In this document: positions 8,196-17,505 of the stretch, in pieces
Layout of the letters: every line of letters begins with the position of its first letter
Position numbering within the stretch: the stretch's first letter is position 1
Assembly (NCBI RefSeq): GCF_005405585.1
Contig: NZ_BJEQ01000003.1
Location: forward strand, 62,001 to 126,000
Source of the DNA: Agarivorans sp. Toyoura001
GTDB taxonomy: Bacteria; Pseudomonadota; Gammaproteobacteria; Enterobacterales; Celerinatantimonadaceae
Reading direction: 5' to 3'
DNA: 64,000 bases
Translations under genes and position numbers: made by a program
The notes under the pieces: model-generated
The model's input: the letters and a program-made list of their open reading frames with translations, nothing else
The model's database searches: none
What the model was told of the DNA's origin: nothing

Positions 8196-8639
8196 CTATT
8201 CGAAGTAAGAACGCAACTGTAATTGCACATGGCCGTTTTTCCACACAGTGGTATCGATTTGCGTTTTGCAAATGGCACATAGGGTTTTATTCGACAGGGT
8301 TAAATGGCCAGACATGCGGTTACCTTTGGCACGAAACATTAAGTTTTGCTGAGCCTGCCAACGTAAGCCACCGCGCCAATTGGCCCGCCACTGCGGCACT
8401 TGTTGGTAGCGTAAAAAAGTAGATTGTTGCTCAGAGGAAGTCACTGGCTGGGCAGTATTGGTTTGCGAAGTATTAAACTGTTGCTCTTGTAACCAATTAA
8501 TATCACTAAATAAATTTTTAGTTGCTTGGGGTTGCTCAAGTTCGTTCTCAACGCTGAAATCAAATTTAAGCGCAGTGTTAGCATAAACCACATTTACCCA
8601 CATCAACATTGTTACAATTAACGATAATGCAATAGCCAT
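8196..8639 (-). CDS. Hypothetical secreted protein with CxxC motif
   Basis: A 147-residue protein with an N-terminal signal sequence (MAIALSLIVTMLMWVNVVYA). A polar, Gln-rich linker follows, then a C-terminal beta-rich part containing the pair CAIC and ending in VQLQLRSYFE. The ATG at 8639 is 4 bases after GGAGGT; an in-frame TTG four codons earlier would overlap that ribosome site. The product is likely periplasmic or outer-membrane associated. The two cysteines could form a disulfide or bind metal. No family was recognised. Confidence 0.65.
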   Translation of the reverse strand: MAIALSLIVTMLMWVNVVYANTALKFDFSVENELEQPQATKNLFSDINWLQEQQFNTSQTNTAQPVTSSEQQSTFLRYQQVPQWRANWRGGLRWQAQQNLMFRAKGNRMSGHLTLSNKTLCAICKTQIDTTVWKNGHVQLQLRSYFE

Positions 8640-9054
8640 AACGACCTCCAACCTACCTTAGTATATGTAGCTACTTCCTCTTTTATTGTTAAGGGTTTAT
8701 CAAGCAATCGTTCTGCTTAGGCATAAAGCCTTTACTAAAGAGTAGTAGACGTAGTTGTATCCAGCTATTTCCATGCCACTACTCTGGGATCACTCAGGAA
8801 CGACGTTACATTTTACTAACCTAATGACACCTAGGCATAACCTATCACACCGATAAACTTTACAAATTGGTTTGACCATTAGAAATAAGCGATACTTTTG
8901 TGCGAAGTTACTTGACTGTTAGGCCGTAGTTTTCTTTCATATCACACCAAATGCGTAAAGTTAGTTAACTTGCAGGAACTAACAAATATTTAATATGCAG
9001 CGACGTGTTGCCCAAATAGCAACTCAACATAAAAACCAATAGCAGGAACACACT
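8640..9054. other. Intergenic upstream of pntA
   Basis: About 415 bases between divergent genes. They must hold the promoters of pntAB and of the secreted-protein gene, but I see no promoter or operator strong enough to call, and no gene. Confidence 0.5.
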
Positions 9055-10614
9055 ATGCAAATCGGAATACCTAAGGAGATCTTCGACCAGGAGAGCCGGG
9101 TAGCCGCCACCCCAAAAACCGTAGAGCAGTTGCTAAAACTCGGCTTCTCTGTGGCAGTGGAAAGCGGCGCAGGAACAGCGGCCAGCTTTAATGACGAAGC
9201 TTACACAGAAGCCGGCGCAGATATCGTAACTAAAGAGCAGGCTTTTCAAGCCGACCTCATTTTTAAGGTGAATGCGCCTTTAGATGGCAGCAACGATACC
9301 ACTGACGAACTTGCCCTTATAAAAGAAGGTGCAACCGTAGCCAGTTTTGCATGGCCTGCACAAAATCCTGAATTGCTAGAAAAGTTTAAAGCCGCCAAGG
9401 TTAACTTGCTAGCCATGGACATGGTGCCACGGATCTCTCGTGCTCAATCTTTAGATGCGCGTAGTTCACTTGCCAACGTAGACGGTTACCGCGCGGTTAT
9501 TGAAGCAGCCAACCACTTTGGTCGCTTTTTTACCGGGCAAATTACTGCAGCAGGTAAAGTACCACCAGCCAAAGTATTAATTATTGGCGCAGGTGTAGCC
9601 GGTTTAGCCGCATTGGGCACCGCGGGTAGCCTAGGCGCCATTGTTCGTGCTTTTGATACTCGTCCTGAGGTTAAAGAGCAAATCAACTCAATGGGCGCTG
9701 AGTTCCTAGAGTTAGATTACGAAGAAGAAGACACTGGCGACGGTGACGGTTACGCCAAAGAAATGAGCGCAGCCTTTATTGATGCTGAAATGGCCTTGTT
9801 CCGCGAACAAGCCAAAGAAGTCGATATCATCATTACCACCGCATTAATTCCTGGTCGCCCAGCACCTAAGCTGATTTTGGCTGACATGGTTGAATTAATG
9901 AAACCAGGCAGCGTGATTGTAGATTTGGCAGCCGCTACTGGTGGTAACTGTGAGTTAACCGAGCCCGGTGAAATTGCCGTTAAACATGGCGTAACCATTA
10001 TTGGTTTAACCGACATCTCGCGTCGTTTGCCAGCGCAAGCTAGCCAACTGTATGGCACCAACTTAGTTAACCTGCTTAAGTTACTTTGCCCAGAGAAAGA
10101 CGGCGAAATTAACATCAACTTCGAAGACGAAGTATTGCGTGGCGTAACCTCAGTGAAAGAAGGCGAAATCACCTTCCCACCACCCGCCATTCAAGTTAGT
10201 GCCCAGCCTAAAGTTGAAGCACCAGCGCCAACACCAGAAGTAGTGGTAGAAGAAAAGCCTGCTAAACCTTGGGTAAAACCATTGATTGCAGCCGCTGGCC
10301 TCGCCGCCTTTGCTTGGGTAGCCGATGCTGCTCCAGCAGACTTCTTACAGCACTTCACCGTATTTATGTTGGCCTGTGTTGTTGGTTACTACGTGGTATG
10401 GAACGTGAGCCATTCACTGCATACACCATTAATGAGCGTAACTAACGCCATTAGTGGCATCATCATTGTGGGTGCCTTAGTACAAATGAAAGCCGACACC
10501 TCCTGGGTAGTATTGTTGCTATCGGGTATTGCCGTGCTTATCGCCACCATCAACATCGCCGGTGGTTTTACTGTGACTCAGCGGATGCTGAAAATGTTCC
10601 GCAAAGACAAATAG
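9055..10614 (+). CDS. pntA: NAD(P) transhydrogenase subunit alpha
   Basis: Proton-translocating transhydrogenase: it moves hydride from NADH to NADP+, driven by the proton gradient across the inner membrane. The 519-residue alpha subunit begins [10 protein letters not shown], with the alanine-dehydrogenase-like dI domain binding NAD(H) through a Rossmann fold ([22 protein letters not shown], about residues 174-195). A Pro/Glu-rich linker near 380-405 separates it from the membrane domain with four C-terminal helices. E. coli PntA is 510 residues. AGGAA precedes the ATG. The gene is followed after 13 bases by pntB, forming a two-gene operon. Confidence 0.97.
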   Translation: MQIGIPKEIFDQESRVAATPKTVEQLLKLGFSVAVESGAGTAASFNDEAYTEAGADIVTKEQAFQADLIFKVNAPLDGSNDTTDELALIKEGATVASFAWPAQNPELLEKFKAAKVNLLAMDMVPRISRAQSLDARSSLANVDGYRAVIEAANHFGRFFTGQITAAGKVPPAKVLIIGAGVAGLAALGTAGSLGAIVRAFDTRPEVKEQINSMGAEFLELDYEEEDTGDGDGYAKEMSAAFIDAEMALFREQAKEVDIIITTALIPGRPAPKLILADMVELMKPGSVIVDLAAATGGNCELTEPGEIAVKHGVTIIGLTDISRRLPAQASQLYGTNLVNLLKLLCPEKDGEININFEDEVLRGVTSVKEGEITFPPPAIQVSAQPKVEAPAPTPEVVVEEKPAKPWVKPLIAAAGLAAFAWVADAAPADFLQHFTVFMLACVVGYYVVWNVSHSLHTPLMSVTNAISGIIIVGALVQMKADTSWVVLLLSGIAVLIATINIAGGFTVTQRMLKMFRKDK

Positions 10615-10627
10615 GAGAAATAGTCAC

Positions 10628-12028
10628 ATGTCTCAAGGTATTGTATCTGCAGCTTATTTAGTGGCTGCACTATTGTTTATCTTCAGCCTCGCCGGCTTAA
10701 GTAAACAAGAAACCGCTCAACGCGGTAACATATTTGGCATTATCGGTATGGCCATTGCGGTAATCGCAACCCTAGCCAGCACCCAAGTTACCGGCGGTAG
10801 CTGGATCATCACCCTTGCCATGGCAATTGGTGCTGCTATTGGTATTCGCTTAGCACTTAAAGTTGAAATGACTGAAATGCCAGAGCTGGTAGCCGTGCTA
10901 CACAGCTTCGTAGGTATGGCTGCGGTATTGGTTGGTTTTTCAAGCGCCATCGACCACAGCTCGTTAATGGATGCGGTAACCGGTCTTATCGACCCCGTTG
11001 CTAAGAACATTCACGACGTAGAAGTATTCCTCGGTATCTTTATTGGTGCTGTAACCTTCACCGGTTCAGTCGTGGCCTTTGGTAAGCTTCGCGGCATTAT
11101 CAGCAGTGCCCCTAAAGCGCTTCCTGGTGCTCACTGGTTAAACCTAGGCATGATTGTGGTATCAATCTACTTAGGCAGCATGTACATGGACAGCGGCTCT
11201 ATGTGGCCACTAGTGATTATGACGCTTATCGCCTTTGTATTTGGTTACAACCTCGTATCGGCCATTGGCGGCGCAGATATGCCAGTAGTGGTATCAATGC
11301 TTAACTCATACTCTGGTTGGGCAGCGGCAGCAGCTGGCTTCATGTTAGGCAACGATCTATTGATTGTTACCGGTGCATTAGTCGGTAGCTCGGGCGCGAT
11401 TCTGTCTTACATCATGTGTAAAGCCATGAACCGCTCTTTCATCAGCGTAATTTTAGGTGGTTTTGGCGCCGAAGGTGGCACAGTAGTGGCCAGCGACGTA
11501 GACCAAGGCGAGCACACTGAAACGCAAGCTGAAGACGTAGCCGAAATGCTAAAAGACGCTAACGAAGTGATTATTGCTCCAGGTTACGGTATGGCGGTTG
11601 CGCAAGCCCAATACCCAGTAGCAGAAATTACTCAAAAGCTACGTGATAAAGGCGTTAAGGTACGTTTTGCTATTCACCCAGTAGCGGGTCGTTTACCTGG
11701 CCACATGAACGTATTGTTAGCCGAAGCCAAAGTTCCTTACGATATCGTAATGGAAATGGACGAAATTAACGAAGACTTCGCGTCTACCGACGTAGTGCTA
11801 GTCATTGGCGCCAACGACACGGTTAACCCTGCGGCTAAAGAGCCAGGCAGCCCAATTGCCGGTATGCCAGTGCTTGAAGTATGGGATGCGAAGAAGGTGG
11901 TGGTGTTTAAACGTTCAATGGCGACGGGTTATGCTGGTGTTCAAAACCCATTATTCTTTAAAGAGAATACTGACATGTTGTTTGGTGATGCTAAAGAAAC
12001 GGTTCAGAAGATTCTTTCTCATATCTAA
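10628..12028 (+). CDS. pntB: NAD(P) transhydrogenase subunit beta
   Basis: The 466-residue partner of PntA. The N-terminal membrane part has about nine helices (to roughly residue 260) and forms the proton channel. The C-terminal dIII domain binds NADP(H), shown by GGFGAEGG, the nucleotide loop [12 protein letters not shown] and the tail [10 protein letters not shown]. Its size equals that of E. coli PntB (462). A terminator follows at 12053. The operon supplies NADPH for biosynthesis and redox defence. Confidence 0.97.
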   Translation: MSQGIVSAAYLVAALLFIFSLAGLSKQETAQRGNIFGIIGMAIAVIATLASTQVTGGSWIITLAMAIGAAIGIRLALKVEMTEMPELVAVLHSFVGMAAVLVGFSSAIDHSSLMDAVTGLIDPVAKNIHDVEVFLGIFIGAVTFTGSVVAFGKLRGIISSAPKALPGAHWLNLGMIVVSIYLGSMYMDSGSMWPLVIMTLIAFVFGYNLVSAIGGADMPVVVSMLNSYSGWAAAAAGFMLGNDLLIVTGALVGSSGAILSYIMCKAMNRSFISVILGGFGAEGGTVVASDVDQGEHTETQAEDVAEMLKDANEVIIAPGYGMAVAQAQYPVAEITQKLRDKGVKVRFAIHPVAGRLPGHMNVLLAEAKVPYDIVMEMDEINEDFASTDVVLVIGANDTVNPAAKEPGSPIAGMPVLEVWDAKKVVVFKRSMATGYAGVQNPLFFKENTDMLFGDAKETVQKILSHI

Positions 12029-12052
12029 TCAGGTGATGTGTTGATGATGAAA

Positions 12053-12076
12053 GCCGCTCATTGAGCGGCTTTTTTA
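12053..12076 (+). terminator. Rho-independent terminator of pntAB
   Basis: A 7 bp GC-rich stem (12053-12059 with 12063-12069) with a 3-base loop and a T-run from 12070. Confidence 0.88.
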
Positions 12077-12077
12077 T

Positions 12078-12491
12078 TTAAGCGTTACGGATTCGCTTGT
12101 CCAGAATAGAAAGTTCAGCTTGAACTTTAGTGAAAGTTAGCCAAGCTGTTCCCTTTAATTCTGACATGTCATCTTTAGACTCACCATTTTCCATAAAATC
12201 TACAAGTGCTCGATGGGCGATAAAGTTTCTTTTTGTTTGTAAATTTTTGAGCTCTTCAATAAGTGCGTCATTATAACTAAATTTTGAAAAAGCTTTTATC
12301 AAAGCTCCCAGAGCGGCATTTTCGTATTCTTTTCCTGTAAAATTAAAAGGCAGGTTTTTAGGAAGGTGAATCTTTACTAACTTGCAGCTGTATTCGATAT
12401 AGAGCTTCAAAGAGTCTTCTATCATTTGATAAATCAACAGCAAATCCGAAACACTCTTCGAGTACAGCTGATATTCTATTTTATTATCCAT
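12078..12491 (-). CDS. HEPN-like small protein, candidate RNase
   Basis: A 137-residue mostly helical protein from an AT-rich gene. Its second half has KRNFIAH (R and H at about residues 88 and 93), which fits the Rx4-6H catalytic motif of HEPN ribonuclease domains, including the frequent Asn after Arg. Helices before it (IYQMIEDSLKLYIEYS and ALGALIKAFSKF) fit the four-helix HEPN bundle. HEPN proteins are often toxins or abortive-infection factors paired with a nucleotidyltransferase, but no such partner is adjacent. Two ATGs (12494, 12491) follow GAGGAG, and the second is better spaced. The low GC content against neighbouring pntB suggests recent acquisition. HEPN membership rests on one motif and predicted helicity. 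Confidence 0.55.
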   Translation of the reverse strand: MDNKIEYQLYSKSVSDLLLIYQMIEDSLKLYIEYSCKLVKIHLPKNLPFNFTGKEYENAALGALIKAFSKFSYNDALIEELKNLQTKRNFIAHRALVDFMENGESKDDMSELKGTAWLTFTKVQAELSILDKRIRNA

Positions 12492-12774
12492 CATCTCCTC
12501 ATTAAGCTAACACTTTCAATAATTTATAGTAAGTTTTGTCGATTATCTAAGTAACCTAAAACCCGCTTCCAATACATTCTAAAACAAGCGCTAATGCCAC
12601 ATCATCAATTATGTAACCACGCTTTTAATATTCAGGCACTAAATTGCCTAAGAACAACAATCATATCTTTAGGAGATGTGACGATTTAATTGGTATATGC
12701 ACTAATAGTTACTTCAGATTTCGCCCTGACGGCGACTTCCTTAAGCTTCAAACAGCCAGAGCTTAACTAAGGAA
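12492..12774. other. Non-coding AT-rich flank
   Basis: About 280 bases between the HEPN-like gene and the palindromic repeat. No gene, RNA or promoter was recognised. A short motif at 12721-12735 (a Gly/Cys-rich GC dyad, CGCCCTGACGGCG) may belong to the repeat element. Confidence 0.4.
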
Positions 12775-13076
12775 AAAGAAAGGCTGCCCCAGCATCATCT
12801 TCTTCCTGCGTTGCTCACTCACTGCGGCGTCAAAACAACTCGCTACGCTCAAACAGGTTTTGCCTATACCCGCCGCTCGCTTGCGCTACTCAGCGATGAT
12901 GAAGGGGAATTAAGGTCAAGAGCCGATGCTGACCGCTCTCCGTCCCCATCATTCCCGCTGAGTATCGCAGTAAATTAGCGATAAAGCCGAGGAATGTTTG
13001 AGCGAAGCGAGCTTCCGAAGGCGCGCTAATTTATGAGAAACGCAGGGTAAAGGGAATGCGGGGTGGCCTTTCTTTT
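12775..13076. repeat. Long imperfect palindromic intergenic repeat (~300 bp)
   Basis: The stretch folds back on itself around 12926. AAAGAAAGGCTGCCCC at 12775-12790 matches, in reverse, the GGGGTGGCCTTTCTTTT end at 13060-13076. CTCGCTACGCTCAAACA near 12840-12857 matches TGTTTGAGCGAAGCGAG near 12994-13010. CTACTCAGCGATGATG near 12887-12903 matches CATCATTCCCGCTGAGTA near 12948-12966. The middle closes as GGTCA...TGACC. It is GC-richer than its flanks and codes for nothing obvious. Sequences of this style occur as dispersed intergenic repeats in some Gammaproteobacteria, but copy number cannot be judged from one window. Confidence 0.7.
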
Positions 13077-13078
13077 GT

Positions 13079-13110
13079 GTACTAAGTTTTAACTAATCAA
13101 AACTTAGTAC
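13079..13110. repeat. Perfect 12 bp inverted repeat at the edge of the palindromic element
   Basis: Arms 13079-13090 and 13099-13110 are exact complements (GTACTAAGTTTT and its reverse) around 8 bases. It lies directly after the long palindrome and could be its terminal structure or an attachment-like end. No T-run is present for a terminator. Confidence 0.65.
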
Positions 13111-13164
13111 ATCCCGCTAAGGCAGGTTCAAAACCAGCCTTAAGGTTTATCTACTGTTACATTA

Positions 13165-13875
13165 CTAGATAAAAGCTCGTACTAAGAAAAACCAGACAAG
13201 GGCTAAAATGGCGTAATTAAAAGTAACGCGCACTGGGCCTGAGGCTTTATATTTACCGGTATGCAAAACCTTATAAGCAGGTGGATTTCGAATTCTCGAT
13301 ACCAAATAAATAGCGGTAATTAACATCAGACTACCACCAATAATGGCAACCCCCGTTTGACCTAGAGTATCGACCACCGAAACTAAAAACTTGGCTTTTT
13401 TACCTCTTAACTCATCCCCTTCAACCGCTAAACTATCACCCAAGCTATAAAACAACCATGTTAAAAAGCCAAATATAGTTAAAGCCCATAACGACCCATA
13501 ACTGGCTCTAGGAATACTATAATTATCTTCGCATTCTTCAAAGTTTTCTCCAAGAGATGACTTTAAATGACCATATGCGTCATCAAACGAATCCTGACCA
13601 CTAAATTGCATAGTCTCATCGTTTTCTTCCTTGCCGCTTTTGTTGGTAACCGTTATTTCATATCTAGCTGAATCAGCTGAAACTCGTGTTATCGTTGTTA
13701 ATAACAATGTTTCAGTATCTTTAGGCATAGCCTTTGCTGGGGTAATTCCTTCGCTTAAGTTTTTTGCGATATCTTTCCCCTCGCCCTCATTTGACTCCGA
13801 GCCCATGTAAATCGCTTCGTGGCCGATTGCATAAAAATCTAAACCGACGGTTGCTTCTCCGTGCCATGACTTCAT
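13165..13875 (-). CDS. Membrane protein of unknown function, three helices
   Basis: A 236-residue protein. The first ~120 residues are soluble (MKSWHGEATVGLDFYAIGHE, then an acidic stretch and a beta-rich part with ITRVSADSARYEITVTNK). Three transmembrane helices follow at about 125-146, 173-194 and 218-235. Without an N-terminal signal the soluble part is probably cytoplasmic. The ATG at 13875 (GGAAG upstream) is preferred to a TTG one codon before. Codon use and AT content resemble the HEPN-like gene across the repeat, so both may belong to one acquired segment. The family was not recognised. Confidence 0.65.
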   Translation of the reverse strand: MKSWHGEATVGLDFYAIGHEAIYMGSESNEGEGKDIAKNLSEGITPAKAMPKDTETLLLTTITRVSADSARYEITVTNKSGKEENDETMQFSGQDSFDDAYGHLKSSLGENFEECEDNYSIPRASYGSLWALTIFGFLTWLFYSLGDSLAVEGDELRGKKAKFLVSVVDTLGQTGVAIIGGSLMLITAIYLVSRIRNPPAYKVLHTGKYKASGPVRVTFNYAILALVWFFLVRAFI

Positions 13876-14570
13876 CAACTAACTTCCTTTTCTATTGATT
13901 TCTTAAATAAAAACCTTGTATTAGTTAAGGACTAATGGCATGTCATAAAAGCCATTAATAACAATAACTAAAAACACATAAAAGCAAAGAATAAAGTGCT
14001 ACTTAATGACTAGGGACAATCAAGTAATAAAAAAATCAATAAAGTATGCAAACTGAGATCTGTCTCCATATCCCGACACCGCTTCACCATTAGTAATCTA
14101 CTAAGGTGGGGAGAGAAACAACCCCTTATACAAGAAATCACAAAATCGTGAATTTAAGGCTTCGTGCGCAAAGTGGCATAAAAAGTTGTCTTTTCGCATT
14201 AACCTAACTAGGTCGAAACAACGGGTAGAGCGATTTGAAAAAGATGAATTTAACCAGTAACAAGCAACAAAAACGCAATGGCTTACTTTCTTGCTGTAGT
14301 GCTACAAACAAGCAGATTTGCCTATTTTGTTTAGGTAAAGACACTATCCACCCTCCCTCTCAAACACGGTAATGAGTTCTGCGGCTTTATCTCTACTAAA
14401 GCCTTAGCGGCACTTCTTCCTTTGAACCTGCAGTTAGGTCACTACAAACTTGGAATGAACAATGATCCTGGATTTAAAAACTCTTCGTATCAATGTTCAG
14501 CTTAATATTTGCCTATCTCTCCTTCCCTCAACTATTTTTATCTAAGCGAATCTGAAACAAGGGAAGAGCT
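13876..14570. other. Intergenic upstream of the histidine kinase
   Basis: Nearly 700 bases with no firm gene. It holds a 42-codon frame at 14244-14372 (begins MNLTSNKQQKRNGLL, four cysteines) with only a weak purine stretch before its ATG; I do not call it. A weak hairpin lies near 14091-14115. Confidence 0.4.
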
Positions 14571-16304
14571 TTGTTAGAACTCGAATTTATTACTCAAATA
14601 TCCCAAGACTCTGCTGTCGAATTCACTAAGTCTGCCCACTTTAACCAAGCCTTAGATATCTTGAGCCAACTACTCAATAGCCCATATTTAAGCCTTACCC
14701 ACATTTATAATGACAAAGACAATCACGAGTTACAGTTAAGCAGTTGCGGCTATCACCAGCCCACAGCAACACTGACTCACGCTAAATCTACCTCTGCTGA
14801 AGCGCAGCTTCCCAACTATTTACGTGAGTTAAGCCAGAGCAAGCAAGAGTGTGCTGTAAGCGGTAATGAGCTAGACCAACAGTTTGGGTTTTCTTCCTCA
14901 ATCAAACAAAACTGCAGTATTCAGCTGGTTCCATTTTTTGAGGCCGAGACTCTAATTGGTGTTCTCGGGGTACAAGCAGAAACTTCACCCAACTTACTAA
15001 GCACCTTTCCTGCGAGTTATTGGGTGCTGAATAACCTACTGCTTAGCCACCATAGGCATAAAGTGGCGTCTGTTAAGCTCGACACCTATCAGATCGTTCT
15101 TGACCTCATGCCACAGCGGGTATTTTGGAAAAATCGCAGCTCTCGATATTTAGGCTGCAACCAAGCCTTTGCCACCGATGCTTCTTTAGGGAAGCCCGAA
15201 GATATTATTGGTTTAAATGACTTCGATACCTTTCCTGAGCAAGCCGAGTTATATCGCTCTGACGATGCTCATACAATGGAAACACGTAAACATATGATTA
15301 GCTCCGAGGAGCCGCAGACCCACCAAGACGGTACCCAAATTTGGCTGCGAACGTCGAAACGTCCGATCATCACCAAAAATGATGTGGTGGTGGGCTTAGT
15401 GGGGACTTACGATGACATAACTCTACTGAAGCAAACTCAACAGCAGTTGCATAGCGCCAAAACGGAACTGGAAGAAAGAGTGACTAAACGTACCGAGCAA
15501 CTAAGTGAATCGAACTCTAAACTGGAAAAAGTGATTGAGGAACTTAAAACAACCCAAAGCAAACTGGTAGAAACAGAGAAAATGTCGGCATTAGGCAGGT
15601 TAGTGGCAGGGGTCGCTCACGAGATCAATACTCCACTGGGTATAGCAGTGACTAGCTCTAGTCACTTAACTGAGTTGTCGAACGATTTAGATCAAGCAGT
15701 ACTCAGTGGCAACATCAGTAAAAGCAAGTTTCACAATATTTGCGAGAATATCAACGTAAGCAGTGAGTTAATCCTTCGCAACTTACAGCGGGCATCAGAT
15801 TTGGTGAGCAACTTTAAGATGGTTGCGGTTGATCAGTCTCACGATGAAAAACGCCAGATAGTATTAATGCAATATTTACACGATGTCGTTAATGCGATGA
15901 CACCAAAAACCAACAAAAAAAATATTAGAGTATTTCTCTCCGGTGATGAAACCTTAAGCTTGCTCACCTATCCAGGTTCCATTGCCCAAATCATCACCAA
16001 CCTTATCGACAATGCAATGATTCATGCCTTTGCTAACAGTGATAGCGGTGAAATTAAAATTCATTTCATGGTGAAAAGCCAATATTTGGAGCTGTACTTT
16101 GAAGATAGTGGCGAAGGCATAGAACCCGAACAAGTGAATAAGATATTTGAACCCTTTTTCACCTCTAAACGCGGCCACGGTGGCTCTGGGTTAGGACTAA
16201 GTATTATCTATAACATTATTACTCAGCGCTTTAACGGCAATATTCACTGCGAAAGTGTAAAAGGTAAAGGCGCTCGGTTTGTGGTGAGCTTGCCTTTGGA
16301 TTAG
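14571..16304 (+). CDS. Orphan PAS-domain sensor histidine kinase
   Basis: A 577-residue two-component sensor. Residues 1-170 resemble a GAF-type sensory domain (FNQALDILSQLLNSPYLSL). A PAS domain lies at about 172-290 (LMPQRVFWKNRSSRYLGCN, VVGLVGTYDDITLLKQ), then a coiled coil to about 335. The HisKA domain has phospho-acceptor His350 (GVAHEINTPLG), and the HATPase domain has N box NLIDNAMIHAF and glycine boxes DSGEGI and GGSGLGLSI. No transmembrane helix is visible, so it is likely cytoplasmic. The start is a TTG at 14571; an in-frame stop lies just upstream, no other early start exists, and GGGAAGAG precedes it. No response regulator is adjacent. Confidence 0.87.
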   Translation: MLELEFITQISQDSAVEFTKSAHFNQALDILSQLLNSPYLSLTHIYNDKDNHELQLSSCGYHQPTATLTHAKSTSAEAQLPNYLRELSQSKQECAVSGNELDQQFGFSSSIKQNCSIQLVPFFEAETLIGVLGVQAETSPNLLSTFPASYWVLNNLLLSHHRHKVASVKLDTYQIVLDLMPQRVFWKNRSSRYLGCNQAFATDASLGKPEDIIGLNDFDTFPEQAELYRSDDAHTMETRKHMISSEEPQTHQDGTQIWLRTSKRPIITKNDVVVGLVGTYDDITLLKQTQQQLHSAKTELEERVTKRTEQLSESNSKLEKVIEELKTTQSKLVETEKMSALGRLVAGVAHEINTPLGIAVTSSSHLTELSNDLDQAVLSGNISKSKFHNICENINVSSELILRNLQRASDLVSNFKMVAVDQSHDEKRQIVLMQYLHDVVNAMTPKTNKKNIRVFLSGDETLSLLTYPGSIAQIITNLIDNAMIHAFANSDSGEIKIHFMVKSQYLELYFEDSGEGIEPEQVNKIFEPFFTSKRGHGGSGLGLSIIYNIITQRFNGNIHCESVKGKGARFVVSLPLD

Positions 16305-16311
16305 CCCACAA

Positions 16312-16336
16312 AAAAAGCCGCTAGGGTTAGCGGCTT
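16312..16336 (-). terminator. Terminator shared by the kinase gene and tmaR
   Basis: An 8 bp stem (16315-16322 with 16329-16336). The T-run is on the minus strand, 20 bases past the tmaR stop. On the plus strand it closely follows the kinase stop and may act weakly. Confidence 0.78.
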
Positions 16337-16358
16337 ACTATAAAAACACAGCGGTAAA

Positions 16359-16670
16359 TTAACCTTTTGCGTCTTTCAATTTCTTAGCTAAATCACGGCG
16401 TTCTTTAGACAAATCAGCGTTCTTAATAGTGTATTCGTCAACACGGTCTTCGTAGTCGGCACGCATGTTCTCGATAATTGCTTTAACATCGCTAACACTC
16501 ATGTTGTCTTGAATGTAGTTTTCCAAATTGTCGAGCAAATCTACACGCTTACGGTTATCGCGAATTTTCTTATCAATATCCACCATTTCGCGCTTTAATT
16601 TGTTGCGTCTGCGACTCATAGAAACAAACTCCAATACCTTGGATACACTACCTACAGCTTGCTTTTCCAT
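16359..16670 (-). CDS. tmaR: TmaR/YeeX (DUF496), PTS polar-localisation regulator
   Basis: A 103-residue coiled-coil protein of the DUF496 family. Nearly the whole length follows E. coli Yee[18 protein letters not shown], then [36 protein letters not shown] and [15 protein letters not shown]. coli YeeX (renamed TmaR) clusters enzyme I of the sugar phosphotransferase system at the cell pole and limits its activity. Whether that role holds here is inferred from family. Two tandem ATGs follow AGGAG; the second (16670) has better spacing. Confidence 0.9.
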   Translation of the reverse strand: MEKQAVGSVSKVLEFVSMSRRRNKLKREMVDIDKKIRDNRKRVDLLDNLENYIQDNMSVSDVKAIIENMRADYEDRVDEYTIKNADLSKERRDLAKKLKDAKG

Positions 16671-16807
16671 CATTTCTCCTAAGTGGTGTTAAACCTTAAA
16701 TGCGCACTTACGATTAACTTACTCGCTTGAATATTTTCGGCAATCTTTATTTATACAAAGCGTGGTTTCACCGAAGCTAGATCAAACGGCGTGGCTATTT
16801 CATCCTA

Positions 16808-16845
16808 GCCTTAAAACAACAAAGCCGCTACTTAGCGGCTTTGTT
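16808..16845 (-). terminator. Terminator of the DUF2058 gene
   Basis: Perfect 12 bp stem (16818-16829 with 16834-16845) with a 4-base loop, 16 bases past the stop. The minus-strand tail is T-rich but interrupted by G. Confidence 0.78.
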
Positions 16846-16860
16846 CTATCTAACTTTCCT

Positions 16861-17382
16861 TTACCACATCAAATCATCTGGGATTTGATAATCGGCATAA
16901 GGATCATCTTCATCAATTACATCTTGGCTTGGGTCGTTAATTAGCACCACCACGCTTTCATCGCGTTGGGCTATTTTCTCGGCCACAATGGTAGGAACTA
17001 CTTCATACGCTTCACCTAGCGTAACAATCGCTAAACGGCCATTACTGAGTTGCTTGCGCAGCTCGTCGGTCACGTAGATTTTCTTAATCAAACTACCATG
17101 ATTGAAGTTATAGGCTTCGTCACCACGTTTTCTGTCTAGCATGTTCATTTCGATCAGCTGCTTAATTTGCGCAGCTACCGCCTTTTTGGCTTTTTCGGCA
17201 TTTTGCTGCTGAGCCAGTTCGGCGTCTCGTTGTTGCTGTTCTGTGCGCGATTGCTCTGCGGCGGCTTTCACTTCTTTGGCTAAAGTACGTGATTTTTTAT
17301 TGGTTTTGCCTACTTTTTTGGCTTTTTTCTTGTCGACTAAACCTGCTTTAAGCATTTGCTCTTGCAGTGATAACTTGGCCAT
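16861..17382 (-). CDS. yaiL: DUF2058 protein, YaiL family
   Basis: A 173-residue protein colinear with E. coli YaiL. The start is MAKLSLQEQMLKAGLVDKKK. A long Lys/Gln/Ala-rich charged coiled coil follows (residues 20-70), then QIKQLIEMNMLDRKRGDEAYNF with an IKKIYV strand, and the ending DEDDPYADYQIPDDLMW. The family has been annotated as nucleoprotein or polynucleotide-associated, but no activity is firmly known. It is cytoplasmic and single-gene with its own terminator. Confidence 0.88.
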   Translation of the reverse strand: MAKLSLQEQMLKAGLVDKKKAKKVGKTNKKSRTLAKEVKAAAEQSRTEQQQRDAELAQQQNAEKAKKAVAAQIKQLIEMNMLDRKRGDEAYNFNHGSLIKKIYVTDELRKQLSNGRLAIVTLGEAYEVVPTIVAEKIAQRDESVVVLINDPSQDVIDEDDPYADYQIPDDLMW

Positions 17383-17505
17383 GAGAAATGAATACCTTCA
17401 ATCTATTAATGAGTGGTTTGGCTGCAATGCCAGTGGCCTAGATAATACGCCAAGCAGCCACTAATTAGAACCATTAGCCACGCTGGCAGTAACACAGCTT
17501 AAGGC

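Noticed and set aside
9750-10190. A 146-codon frame on the minus strand opposite pntA
   Set aside because: It mirrors the strong pntA frame, has no ribosome site and its protein is low-complexity Ser/Ala; a shadow.
14244-14372. A 42-codon plus-strand frame with four cysteines
   Set aside because: Only a weak purine stretch before the ATG and no terminator; could be chance in a 700-base gap.
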